From Brachionus plicatilis (Eukaryota > Rotifera > Eurotatoria > Ploima > Brachionidae), in contig QEOQ01000455.1 in NCBI GenBank assembly GCA_010279815.1, positions 262,635-326,634 of the forward strand: a DNA stretch of 64,000 bases. The letters run 5' to 3'. Shown in pieces: positions 21,867-33,799 of the stretch. The notes beneath the pieces were generated by a model. It was not told the origin of the DNA and made no database searches. It saw only the letters and a list, made by a program, of their open reading frames with translations. Position numbers and translations under genes: made by a program. Position 1 is the stretch's first letter, and each line of letters starts with the position of its first letter.

Positions 21867-23000
21867 GATAAATTATGGTAACCAAGTCTAACTGGGTGCC
21901 ATAATTTTGTTCGAAAACTTCAAAAATAGTCACCCAATTTCCCCGAATATTTTGTCACCCCTTTAACTCTGGCGGTTAATTGTGTGAGGTCCAAAGTAGT
22001 TAAATCGGTTAGCTCGATTACACCTAAAATTGTGTATAATTATCCAGAAATTCAACCTTAAATGAAGAATTTTAACCCCTTTTACCTATTAAGCAATAAA
22101 CTATTTAAATTTTTCAATAAATTTTTTAAGAGATTTAATTGATTATTAAATTATTTTTTTGTACAAAATAAATTAAGTTTTTAAAATTTGAACAATTATA
22201 GTAGCTATTTTCTGGTCTAACATCATTGATTGCATCTTTTAGATCTTGATTAGTATATGATGAGTATATTTTTTTTTTATTAAATTTCTTCATTTTGTCA
22301 CACATCTAGCTTACTTTTAAAAATTTTCTTTATATTTCAAAATAAAATCCTAAAATTCTGAAAATATTCTCATACATAGGACAAGTGCTGAGTCGAATAG
22401 TGAAAATAAGTTAGAACTAAGGACCTTTAAAATCGTTTTTGCCGAATTACTAATTCGAGACTTTATCACCTCATTAGACGTAATCAAAATTTAAGAGAAA
22501 TGAAAAAATGTAAAATTTTTTTTAAAAATACATCACAAATATCATTCAATTCCTCTCTTCGAGTTCTACATGTAAACATATTTTTTTAAAAAATATATTT
22601 TAAAATGGAGGAGAAATAGCGGTTTTTCAAATTTGGCCACACTATTAACACATAACTCTCCTAGACATCGTTACCATGGGTTTCAAAATTTAAAATGATC
22701 ATTTTGATCTTAAAACTGGATCTGAAACCATTATTTTTTAATTTTTTTTTTTTCTTATTTAAATTTTTTTTTCAAAAAAATAATAATTTTCTACTTTTAT
22801 TTTTGACTACTAGAAATAAAAGTAAATTTACTACTTAGGTGATATTGAAGTTAAAAAAATTCAGATTGACAAAAAAAATTTATAAATTTTTCCAAAGGAT
22901 CAATTAAATAAAATTAAAAAATTTAAGTTACACTATTGCACTTTTTTAATAGACTTTACTAAAATTAACAATGTAAAAGATTAAAATTTAGTCACAAAAT
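21867..23000. other. Intron segment between LINE fragments
   Basis: Right of the MITE, positions 21880-21960 are more complex. On the - strand they read GNWVTIFEVFEQNYGTQLDL, coding-like but unidentified. Near 22270-22320 is a stretch shared with the mariner-type element interior at about 18225-18275. The rest is AT-rich. Confidence 0.35.
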
Positions 23001-23002
23001 TA

Positions 23003-24648
23003 CAGTCCCATGGACCGGATTAAATGCATCCTTTGCTCCTTAAAAATTGCTACAAAGAAATCTCATGCGCACTTTCATTAATATTTAAAAAATCGTTTAA
23101 TGAGGGTGAACCACCAAAATTATGGAAGAAAGCAAATGTATCTCCTATACATAAAAGTGGATCAAAAATGGACATCAAGAATTATAGACCGGTTTCACTA
23201 ACTTCAATAGTCGGCAAGTTAATGGAAAGAATGCTTAGGGATGAGCTAATGAACTATTTACTAGAATTCTATTTAATCTCTAATAAACAGCATGAATTTC
23301 TTCCTTACAGATCATGTGCAACAAACCTATTAGAGTTCATTGATAAAGCAACTTTTGAATATAAAAAAGGCAAAAATTTTGATATTGTGTATACTGACTT
23401 CTCAAAGGCTTTTGATAAAGTTCCTCATGGAAAATTGATAATAAAACTTGAATCATATGGTATAAATGGTAAACTGGATTGAGTGCGTTCTTGGTCCAAT
23501 CCTATTTATAATTTATATCAATGATCTCCTTGAGAGCTTCAACAGTTTCTGTCTTCGATATGCTGATGACTTTAAATTAATTGTTCTCTCCGAATTCTCG
23601 AACGGAGGATCATTAGAACTTCAGAAAGACCTCGATCTCTTAATAGGATGGACAGAAATTGGTCAACAAATCTAAGCCTGAACAAATGTAAAGCAATGTA
23701 TCCAGGGAAGAGAAAAGAAAAAGCCAAATACTTATTATCAAACCAAAATATGTCTCATTTCCTAGAGGAATTAACAGAAGAAAAGGATTTGGGTGTTTTT
23801 ATTACAAATGATTTGAAATGGAATAAACAATTTACTTTAGCAGCTATGAAAGCTAACCGAATACTGGGTCAAATAAGAAATTCTTGTAAAAACCTTAGCC
23901 GAGAATCATTAAGACTTCTCTATACATCACTTGTGAGACTCCATCTGGAGTATGCATTAGGAACCTGGAGTCCGTATTTAAAGACAGACATTAAAATTCT
24001 TGAAAAAGAACAAAGAAGAGTGACAAAACTTATTGATTCTACTAGAACCAAGTCTTATGAAGACAGATTGAAATACTTAAATCTTATGAGTCTTGAAGAT
24101 CGTCTTCTAAGGGGAGACTTAATTCAAATATTCAAAATTTAAATGGCTCTGAAATGGCATCAATTTCGCTTGTACTGTTAAAAGCCTAAGAAGACCACAT
24201 GACAATAGATTGGTCCGAGAAATAAATCGCAGAGGCTCTTTAAGATACAATTTCTTAACAAATCACTGTGTAAAATTATGGAACAGCTTATCAGTTAATG
24301 CTGTTAGTGCGTAACAGAGTTGTTTAAAAGTCATAAATCTCAAGTCAAGTCCAAGACCGGACTTTTTTTTTTTTTTTTCAAAAGTCCGACCAAAGACTTT
24401 AATTTTTTTTTAAAGTCCAAAACCTGGTTTTAAAATTTTGAATACTGAAGAAGAAATTTATGCTAAAATTGGAACAAAATTCTGATATATGGCAAATTGC
24501 ATTAGACAACCCAAGAGTATTTAAATTCTTTGATATGAAGCCTGATCTAGTAAATTTAAAAATAAAGTCTGGACTTGGACTTTTTTTTTGGACTTTTAAA
24601 CAACTCTGGTGCGCAATGAATAAATAGCTGACTACTACTACTACTACT
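23003..24648 (+). pseudogene. CR1/L2-like LINE, reverse transcriptase and 3' end, decayed
   Basis: In order: HGPD-stop-MHPLLLKN, NYRPVSLTSIVGKLMERML, ISNKQHEF, SKAFDKVPHGKL, LRYADDFKL (the YADD catalytic motif), LNKCKAM, EKDLGV, LRLLYTSLVRLHLEYA, RRVTKLI, SLEDRLLRGDLIQ, then VKLWNSLSVNAVSA. This is the canonical CR1/L2 RT order. Frameshifts occur near 23475, 23660 and 24150. About 35 codons between GKLDW and VLGPILF, including the PQG motif, are deleted. The 3' end finishes in (CTA)n at about 24630-24648. A hAT MITE (24315-24608) is nested near the end. The endonuclease is absent. Confidence 0.8.
24315..24608. mobile_element. hAT MITE family 1, copy b, nested in the LINE
   Basis: CAGAGTTGTTTAAAAGTC to CAACTCTG, with TSD GTGCGTAA/GTGCGCAA (7/8). 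The LINE 3' region continues directly after it, so the LINE predates this insertion. The interior (ATTCTGATATATGGCAAAT, AGACAACCCAAGAGT) is shared with the copies at 39025 and 54416. Confidence 0.85.
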
Positions 24649-24649
24649 G

Positions 24650-24707
24650 TCTTGACTTTAAAAAAAATTTAAGTCAATTACTTCAGTTGTGACTTAAACC
24701 AACTCTG
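24650..24707. mobile_element. hAT MITE family 1, right-end remnant
   Basis: GTCTTGACTTTAAA at the start and TTGTGACTTAAACCAACTCTG-like sequence at the end match the right arm. The left end is missing, so the LINE probably landed in or next to it. Confidence 0.5.
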
Positions 24708-25299
24708 GATTTTACTCAATTTTATTTTATGGAAAAAAATTTTAAAAATCAAAATTTTAAATAACACCTTTTTCTATTTTATTTTCTATTTATATTGATC
24801 ACATTTAAATTTTTTTTGAATTTTAACTTAACAAAAAATATTTGTTTCCAATCAACCAAAAGGCTTTTTCCACACTGTTCCAAAAAAAATCAATTTTTTT
24901 AATCACTTCACCCCAATTTGAAAATATTTACTCTGCAAAATATAAGATAAATATCGATTGAGGAAACAATCGAGAACAAATCGTTGGCTTTAGAGAGTTA
25001 CATGTCTCGAAAGCTCCAAATCAACAATTTTATTTATCTTAAATTAAATCTGACATATGAAAAAAATGCATAAACTCTTTGCAAAAAATAATTATCTAAT
25101 GCTATCATTGGCGTCATCAGCATTCTCTCAAAAATTTCATCTAAAATACCAATTCAATTTTTTTTTGCTAGCAAAAGAGCAAATATCAAAAAGTAGAAAT
25201 GACTTGAAATTTTTGTTATGCAAATTAGGGACACAAAAACAAAGTGAAAAAGCTGTCAAAAAAATAAAAAAATTTCGAAAAAATTGAAAAAAAACTTAC

Positions 25300-25829
25300 A
25301 AATTGGTTGCAATAGATTTGACATTTGAATTTTGATTTGAATTTGAATAGGCATCGTTGGCAGAGCTCGAGTACCTTTTCTGATTTCTGCTGTGGCTGTT
25401 CAGGTTGTGGTACAGCTGGTAGTTGTTGGCGTAAAAGCCGTGCAAGACGCTGGTCTTTCGTCTGCACTCGCCTTTGTCCGATTCGGATTCTTCTTTGGAC
25501 TCGATGCACTCGAGCTGGTCTTTTTCCGGGTTTTGGAGCGAATCAGCCAGATTGGTCACGCTTGCTCCGCATGCTTCGTCGACCAGCTGAGTGCTTGATT
25601 TGGAGCGAAATTTTAGCTTGGAATTCATCTTTATCAATGGCTTACTGATGCCAGAGAACATGTGAATCGAAGTGGCTGACTTTTGCTGTAATTGACTTGA
25701 CTTTTTGTTTAATTTTTTGCCGCCTGGTATTTGCTTTGTTTCATTGTGCCAGACTGGATTTGATTTTTTTGTTGACTCGTTTCCATAATCCAAATTAGAT
25801 ATGAAATTTGTGTCTGATTTAAATTTAAC
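25300..25829 (-). CDS. RGS protein long isoform, exon 2
   Basis: It encodes residues 353-528 plus two bases. The acceptor TTTTGCTAAG| keeps phase 0 with exon 1 (...HNFNKL|VKFKSD...). The donor AATTT|GTAAGT leaves phase 2, matching exon 3. The sequence is polar, Ser/Asn/Lys-rich and probably disordered, with a basic patch KLKFRSKSS around the middle and an acidic ESKEESESDKGE cluster. No domain is recognised. It is GC-richer than the flanking intron and stays open for its full 530 bp, supporting coding status. Confidence 0.85.
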
Positions 25830-27635
25830 CTTAGCAAAAAAGCAAAATTAATTAATCATAAGGAAAAAGTTTCTCTTGGGAGGCTTTAAAAGCTTTTGGA
25901 AAATGGGTATTTTTTAGAAAAATTATTTTCGCAAAACATTGGGCTGTAAAAGTGTGATTTGAATTTTTTTTTAAATTCTAGTAAAATTTTTTATTATTTA
26001 AGGGGATCTTTTAATTACAAAAAATTTAATAATTTTTTTTAGAGAATTAAATTTTTTAAAATTCCTCATTTTAACTTATTTTAAATTTAGACTGCAAAAT
26101 TTGAGCGTGTCACCAAAAAAAAGTTGATTATTTGATTCGATTTTTAAAGTTAAATTTTTTATTATTAATTTCAAAAATTAATTTGAAAAAAACCCTTTTT
26201 TAATGCACCCATCCAGGATTTATGTATTTTTTAAAAAAAATTGTAACCATTAAATTTAATTAAAAAAAAAGATTTATAATTTTCAAAAAAAATTTACACT
26301 AAAAAAGGGTTCTTTTTCGAATTGAATTTTTTAAATTTATAACTAAAAAATTTAACTTTAAAAACAAATAAAATAATTAGCTTTTCGATATCTTGGAGAC
26401 ACGCTCAAATTTAGCAGTCAATATATATAAAAAATTTTTTTTCTTTTCAAATAATGACGGACCAAAAAGAAACAAAATAAGTAAAAATAGTTGATTTAAA
26501 TGTCGGGATTTTTACAATATTTGGATAGAAATAGTAATTTTTTTTCCTCATTAATTTTATATCAAATTAGTGTAGGTTTATTATCACAAGAATCAAAGCA
26601 TTCAGCAAACTCTCCTTAGTCGATTTCAAATAAAACTAATTTAAAAAAGGAAGGAAATATTTTTTTTCTAAATAAAATACTCAAGAAACATTAAAATATT
26701 TAAATTTTTCTAATTTTTAATAGTCACCTTTTAGCTATTCAATAATTATTTGATTTAAATAATATTAGTTGTGCATGTTCAAATAAATTCAATTTAAATT
26801 AAGCTTTTATTAATTTTTAATTGCTTTGTTTTGGTTGTAATAATTTTTTATTTTATATTCTTAGCTTTTCTTCACCCACGTGGTGTTTACTGAATAAATG
26901 ATTTAAAATAAAACCACCAAAAATTTTAATGAATTTTTTTTCTAAGCAATTATTAACATCACTGTAGATTTTCACGAAGAAAAGTTAAAATCATTTTTTT
27001 TTCAATTAAATCATGTGACTAACACAATTATGGAAGCATACTATTTTATTCTTTAAATTTATTTAGAAATACAAAACTTTATTTCATTATATTATAATTT
27101 TTTTACATCACCCTTGTGGTGTTCACTGAATAAATAATAATAATATTTTTTTTTCAAAAATTTAAGTTACACTTGAAAAAAATTTAATAAGTAATTTCTC
27201 AGAAAAATTATATTCTTATCAGGCATCTCTTGACGCCTGCCAGGTCGAAAATTAAATAAAAATTAAATGTCCTGTTTTAACTGATTAAATTGGCAACAAC
27301 AAAAAAATTTAGTCACAAATTAATAATTTAGAATAACGCTTTGATTATTTCTTTAAATCAAATTTCATTGTCCATTTTTAATTTTGAATGTATGATCAAG
27401 TTTTCGGTTTGCAAAAAATAGAAAAAAATATGCTTCAATTTTAAAAAATGTTAAAAATTTTTAATAAAAATAAATAGAATTAAATAAATTTTGAAAATTT
27501 TGATAGGTAAAAAATGACCGAATAAATCAAAATTTCGGATGTTCTATTAATATCCTTTTGTCTTTGTATTTTTTACCCAAATTTGACTTTATTAAACTAA
27601 TTGTATGAATAAGATAAATTACAATTACTGATTAT
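25830..27635. other. AT-rich intron with a short direct repeat
   Basis: No gene seen. GTGGTGTTTACTGAATAAAT (about 26880-26899) and GTGGTGTTCACTGAATAAAT (about 27115-27134) form a direct repeat about 235 bp apart, each preceded by CACCC. Confidence 0.45.
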
Positions 27636-27646
27636 TAAATTTTTAT

Positions 27647-28181
27647 GAGTGAGGATTAAAATACCATAAAAAAGGATTAAAAAACATAAATAATGTGAAC
27701 GACACATAAACTTATATTTATTTATCAAAAAAGATTACAACCACATAAAATTAATTTATAAAAAAAAAATTAAGTCTTTTATTTGATATAAGTGTTAGTA
27801 ATACATAAGTTATTCTAAATTTCATTCAAATAAAAAGTTATAGATTCTACCACACAACATGCTATTAAATGTGTACATACTGCCTTATCTAAAAAGTTAG
27901 AACAACTGCAGTCTGTACAATCGGGACACATACATTCTGTGTTTATTTGAACACTATCTCTATCCTTACATATGTACTTTATATAATTATCTTTGTTTAA
28001 ATTATGTGTTGGTAACAGAAAAAAAAAATTAAATTTAGTTTTTATGGTTTTTAATCTTTTTCAATTGTTATACAAAAAATTTATGTGTTGGTTAATCTTT
28101 TTAGAATTTTGATTAGCATTTTTTATTTTTATGTGTTCTATTTTTTGATTCACTCTTTTTATGGTATTTTAATCCTTACCC
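27647..28181 (-). mobile_element. Non-autonomous MULE-like element with SWIM-finger remnant (535 bp)
   Basis: The ends are inverted copies of G(A/G)GT(G/A)AGGATTAAAATACC, flanked by an exact 9-bp duplication AATTTTTAT (27638-27646 and 28182-28190). Nine-base duplications are typical of Mutator-like elements. The subterminal motif CACATAAA/TTTATGTG repeats in both orientations. The interior encodes a SWIM finger on the - strand. Confidence 0.75.
27815..28018 (-). pseudogene. SWIM-type zinc-finger tail of a MULE transposase
   Basis: An open frame of about 67 codons without an ATG. It reads DNYIKYICKDRDSV, ECMCPDCTDC, CSCSNF, AVCTHLIACC, then a stop. CxC...CxH (CSC...CTH) is the SWIM signature, and the preceding Cys-rich arrangement is common in invertebrate MULE transposases. 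The catalytic part is absent. Confidence 0.65.
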
Positions 28182-28457
28182 AATTTTTATAATATTTTAT
28201 TTGTCATCAAATTAATTACTTAATTATTAAACTTGGTCACGTAATTACGTGATTGTAACGGATGAAGACAAAGTTTGCGAATTAAGTTTGTGTCGTCAAA
28301 ACTTCTTCATTTTAAATGCAATTTCAAATTTGAAAACAGATTTGAAATCCCCAGAGTCTGTTTCGTAGTTATAACTTGAAATAATAATTTTATCGACTTG
28401 CTGAAACTTAACAAAAATGAAATAAATAAAACCCTTCCAAATCGTGTGTATTTATAC

Positions 28458-28609
28458 CAGAGTTGTTTAAAAGTCATAAGTCTCAAGTCAAGTCCAAGTT
28501 CGGACTTTTTTTTTTTTTTTTTTTAATTTTAAGTCTTTGCTCGGACTTTGAAATAAAAAAAATCCGGACATGGACTTGACTAGAGACTTGTGACTTTTAA
28601 ACAACTCTG
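28458..28609. mobile_element. hAT MITE family 1, copy d
   Basis: CAGAGTTGTTTAAAAGTC to CAACTCTG, with TSD ATTTATAC/ATTTTTAC (7/8). Both arms carry the CTCAAGTCAAGTCCAAG / inverse sequence, making a near-complete palindrome with a T-rich centre. Confidence 0.85.
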
Positions 28610-28856
28610 ATTTTTACTATGAAAAAAATCGTGCATTAGAAAAAATTTGAAAAAATTGCCTTCCATTATCAATAAGTATCATTAAGAAAAAAATTTTATA
28701 TTCTGGCCCGAATTGAACCTATTGAAGATTTTTGCTCAATATTGAAAGGGAAAGTCTACAAGAATTGCGAAAGGAAAGCGAAAGCACTTCATCAACTGAA
28801 GCTAAAATTTCTGTGAAATCAGTCTTACATTTATACAGACTCTAATTGAAAAGAAT

Positions 28857-29104
28857 TGTCATACCCTCGGTATAACTACTTTATACATATAATATCTTGA
28901 AAACAAGTAACTTAATATTATTTAAAAGATGTCGTTTTAATATTGAATGGTGAAAACTTTATTTATTTGTTTAATCATAATTATAAATAAATGAACAAGC
29001 CAGCTATCATGAGAGAAGCATATTCTACTTTGACTAACTGGCAAGTGAAATATAATAAATCTTATATTTATCCTTGCTTGTGTCACTCAATTATTGGCGT
29101 GACA
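28857..29104 (+). mobile_element. Left LTR of a Ty3/gypsy-like retrotransposon remnant
   Basis: The segment starts TGTCATACCC and ends GTGACA, giving inverted TGTCA/TGACA termini. It is followed within four bases by TGGTGGCAGCGGTGG, a primer-binding-site-like sequence of the type found after LTRs of many invertebrate Ty3/gypsy elements. It contains AATAAA-type sequences. No matching right LTR occurs in the window. Confidence 0.6.
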
Positions 29105-29108
29105 TAAT

Positions 29109-30101
29109 TGGTGGCAGCGGTGGTTGCAGCCAAAAAGTAAAAAATCAAAGAGAAAGTTTGAGTTCGCAGTAAACAACCTAACAGGTAATACCTGACTTTT
29201 TCCGATTCTCATATTTAAGGTTAGGATAAATCACTTCCAAAAAAGAAGTCGAGACATCATTAAGGCGAAGGTCAATTTTTTTCTCGATCTGCCAATTATA
29301 ACATAACTGTATATTACTCAAATGGATTTTGATAGGTTCAAAAGTGCAAAGACATTCTTTAAGAGACTAGTCTGGCCCTGCAAAGAAGGAATTATTTTTG
29401 ATAAACCTGCATTCAAGCGGTTCAGGTCAAGTAAAAAGATTTTGTTGATCTATTGAAATTCAACGATGATATTGATTTCGACTGCGCTAGAATATTTCTC
29501 GAATCAATTCGAGTGTAAATTGTCTGACCATGAGATGAAATTTATTAAAAACCATCAGAATCACGAAATTTTTTTGGACTGTGAACGCTAGACGAGCTGA
29601 AACAAAACCTGTGTGAAAGAAATTGTGGTGACGTAAAAAAGACTAATTATGGAAAATCATCTGTAAGCAGTGTTGAACCTCTGACAGTAAACGAATACCA
29701 TGTAGAGGAATGGTTTAATCAATACGATAGAATAGCTTATGCAAATGAGTGGTCATGGTTAAAAGAAAAAGCTCTTAATATATGGTACGATTTGGAGCAA
29801 ATAAATTAACATAAATCCGAAATAGTGAGAAAAATGATAAAAGACAAGATGGACAGATCAAATAATATAGCGTTTTCGGGAATTTTTTAACAGGACTCAG
29901 AAAATGGCGAATCAGAAGATGATTACTCAAGGACGTTAAAAGAGGCATATAATAAAGCATTTAAAGCTAATATGAGCGAAGAAGCCAACAAAGGGATTAT
30001 TCCAGAAATTCCAAGTAACATGTGTACAATTGAGCCAAAGAGTTATGATGAAGCCGCAGAAATGGCGAACAAAATTAAGAGATCGCTGCAGTTAAATTGA
30101 G
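29109..30101 (+). pseudogene. Primer-binding site and Gag remnant of the LTR retrotransposon
   Basis: After the PBS at 29109-29123, a Gag-like frame is recognisable at about 29670-30100: VEEWFNQYDRIAYAN, LKEKALNIWYDLEQ, DYSRTLKEAYNKAF, MSEEANKGIIPEIP, AAEMANKIKR. This is the order of the Ty3/gypsy Gag core (WFxxYExxA, AxxWYxxL). Several stops interrupt it, and no protease, RT or integrase follows, so the element is truncated on the right. Positions 29320-29600 are coding-like but unidentified. Confidence 0.6.
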
Positions 30102-30109
30102 AATATATT

Positions 30110-33100
30110 AAATGATAATTTGACTAAACAATTCTTGAAAAATTTATTATTTTTAAAAGAAAAAAAACGATCTTAAATAAATATTAAAATAATTTGTGAA
30201 ATATTTTCTTGATAAAAGAATACTATTATTTTCTTGTTAAAACCTTACATTTGGTTTTAGATAATTTTAATTTTTTTTTTTTATTTAGTCTTAATGTTTT
30301 ACATAAGAATGGATATTTCCTTAACTTAACATCTTATATAAGAACATTTACGAGAAATTCTCTCTAATCTTATAAGTTTCTCACTCAAGATCTTAATTCA
30401 AATCTTAATCAGATAGAGTCGAGTTTTCTTGATTTTCCAAAAATCAAAAATTATGGACTTCATTTCTTATTTATCCTATTTTTTTATGTTTTTTTTAATA
30501 ATAAAAATCTTAATGATACTTTTTTCTTGATTTTTTTTGCATACGGTCAAGTCGAAACTTCTTACCACCACCTTTCGACTTCGACTTTACCTGCACTTAT
30601 CTGAAGTACTAATAATGTTAAAAGTTTATTTCATTTTACAAAACAATGCCATTAATGCATGGAGTTTTTTGGTGCCTTTTTTTAAATATATTAAATTTAC
30701 TTACTCTATTAAACCACATGAAGATTGCTAATCAATTATTTTTTTAAAGCAATCTCTTAAAGTGAGCCTGAATTTGACATCAGATATTTTTCCATTTTAT
30801 TAGAGGCATAAAATGACAAGGTTTATTGTTTTATTATTACTAAGAAAATATTTTAATTCGAGCCTGATATCTAGCTTCAAATTCTGATGAAATTGAATAT
30901 TTTATTACAAATCACACTGTTTGAGAACAAAATTTGAAAATTAATTAAACTGTCTTAAATAATTTTTCTATTCACACATATGCATGCTATTTTTTATAAT
31001 TTTTTTTTATCCAATTCAATTAAAAGATATGATGTTTGTGAATTATAAGTGGAATTAAAGAGAATTTTTCCTTTTAAAATGTTTAAAAACCTGTTTATTT
31101 TCAGAATTATTTTTAAAAATACTGTTGAAACTGAAGAAATCATATTAAAAATAAAATAATTTTTTTTATTTTGATCTCAACCTAATGACAAATACTGCCA
31201 GTCAAACAGGTTCTTCATAGCTGCCAAAATACTAATTTTGATTCTAAATCCTTCCGTTTGAAGTCAATAATTTTCTTTTTTAAACCCTAGGCAAAAGGAT
31301 AATATTTAATTAATTTTAAAATGATAATTGCACAAATTGGATATTTTTTATTCGATTCATACTGAAACGATTAAAGATTGTAATTAAAAAAAATCTTTTT
31401 TTTATTAAATGTTGAATTCTTTTTATTTATAAATTCAACTAATTCAATAAAATTAATTTTTTGAGTTAAAAATATTATCTTTTAAAAATGGAAAGTAAAA
31501 TTAAATAAAAAAAGACAGTGTAGTATAAGAAGGAAGACCAGCTGTTGATAAATTATTCTCTGGACATTTGCTTAAACTAATTTTTTAGTAATCATTTAGA
31601 TGAGGATGTCAAACACCGGAAAATTCTTACATTTTTGTTTTTGAATGGAAATAGAGAAATAGCTTAAGAAGTGTGAATTTTTGAATTTTTTTTTCTTAAA
31701 AAATAATTTGAATTTAAAAAAAAAGCCTTCAAAAAAATTGAGAAAAAAAGTTTAATTCAATCCTTTTATTTTTTGAATGGAGGCAATACGAAATTTAAAT
31801 CAACCTCTATCAATTTTTCTAATTTAAAAAAAGTTATTTTAAAAATATGAGAGAAAATTAACAAAAAAAATTGATCATAATTTCGAACAAGTGAAGTTAC
31901 TTAATAATTATTGACGCTATTCTATAAAAAATCTTAAATTCTTAGGACTGGATTAAAAATTCAAAATTAAATTAATTTAAAAAAATATTAGATTTTTTTT
32001 TGAAAAAGCCTTGAAAGTAAAAATTGATTAAATTTTAAAATTCAAAAATTCTTGAAGTTCAGAGATTTGTGAGAAAAACAAAATATTTTTGTAATCCTAA
32101 ATTTGACCCAGCTCCATTAAAAAAACTCAGGTTTAAATTTTTTAAAGAATAAAATTTAAATGTCCTAAATTTGCGAAGTAAAAAAATGATTTTCTCAATA
32201 ATTTACTCAAATATGGACTTAAATAAATAAATTATTTTAATAAATTTTTTACAGCCAAAAATTTTTATTTTCCTATTTTAAATATCTAATTTTATGACTG
32301 AAAAAAGTATCTGCCATTCGGCAAAGAAAAGATTTCAATGTTTCAAAAGCCTCTGAAAAAAATTTTTCTGCCAGTAGCCTTTTCTTAGTCTCTTTTTGAA
32401 TAATAGAAGTTTTTTGATTTAAGAAAAATAAAATAAATTATAAATTCAAAATTGCCGATATGGGCGTAATTTATGAAATAAGCAATAATAATTAATTGTT
32501 ACTTTATTGTTTTTTTTTTTAACGAAAACATAATTTAATAAAACAAAAATAAAAATCAAAACATAAATTTTGCTTTTTTAATAAATAGCTCAAAAATTTA
32601 AATTACTATTTTTAATTAGATTCAACATGCCAATGAAACAAAAATTTTTTGTGGCACATTGAAGTTGGTGATCATGATTAAATGATCAAAATTTAATTGA
32701 AACTAAGTTTTATTATTTGTTTCAGACACTAAGTCTATTAGGTTGAAATTTTTTTCTTATTGATTTTTCTAAAAATTTTTATCTTAAAAGTTTAAAGACA
32801 AATGAAAATCGTATTTAAAAATATAAAATTAATGTCGAAGACTTTTATTTTTTAAAATATAAATCTTGAATTGTGATAAAAGAGTAAAGCCAAACAAAAA
32901 TCTTCCATAGTCAAGCATACAATCACTTAAAGAAATAATACATATTTGTATCCTTGAATCAAAAAATTATAGCAAATGAAAGCTGAAAAAAAATATTCTT
33001 AGTGATAAGGAAAATATTTTGAAATTTAATTTCCAAAAATTTTTCTTTTTCCTTAAATCAATTAAGGAGTAGTTTTTAGTCCAAATTACATTTATAATTT

Positions 33101-33768
33101 TTAGAGATTATTTTTTTGCTAGAAAATTAGGCAGCATTTAAAAATTTACTTTAGCACAATTTTCCAAAAAAAAGACTCTCGGAGTATAAATGTAAATAAT
33201 TAACTCTAGAGAATTTAAAAGCTTAAAAAGCTTAAAAATGTGTTTCAATCATCAAATATCCAGCCAATTTTAAACATTAATTAATCAATACTTCATCTCT
33301 TAGAATAAAGCCTCAACATTGTTCTTAATCTGCTCAATTGTAAGTTATTGAGATAAATGATAAATAAAAATAAATGCTGCAGCATATGTTTTTAAATGTA
33401 TTTTTAGTTCAGAAAGTAAAGGCATTAGCTTTTTTTCATACGATCAAAAAAATGTAATCTTTTAAGGTTAACAAAAAATTCTCTAAATATTCATAAAAGC
33501 TTTTATCTTCCCACAATCAATTCGAATTTAAAAACAATAAAAAAAAATTAAATAATTTCAAATGGCTGTCATCTAAAACCATATCTAAATAAATGAATTT
33601 AGTATCTAATTTTAATTATTAAAATATCTAATGTATTTAATATTTAATATAATTTATTCCAATATCTTAAAATATTATTTTGTATCTTATTTAAGTGAAT
33701 TGATATTTTTTCATTGCTAATTGTATCAATAGAAACTCGGTACTGGGCTAAAGCTGCTTCAGAATAAA

Positions 33769-33799
<31 letters not shown>

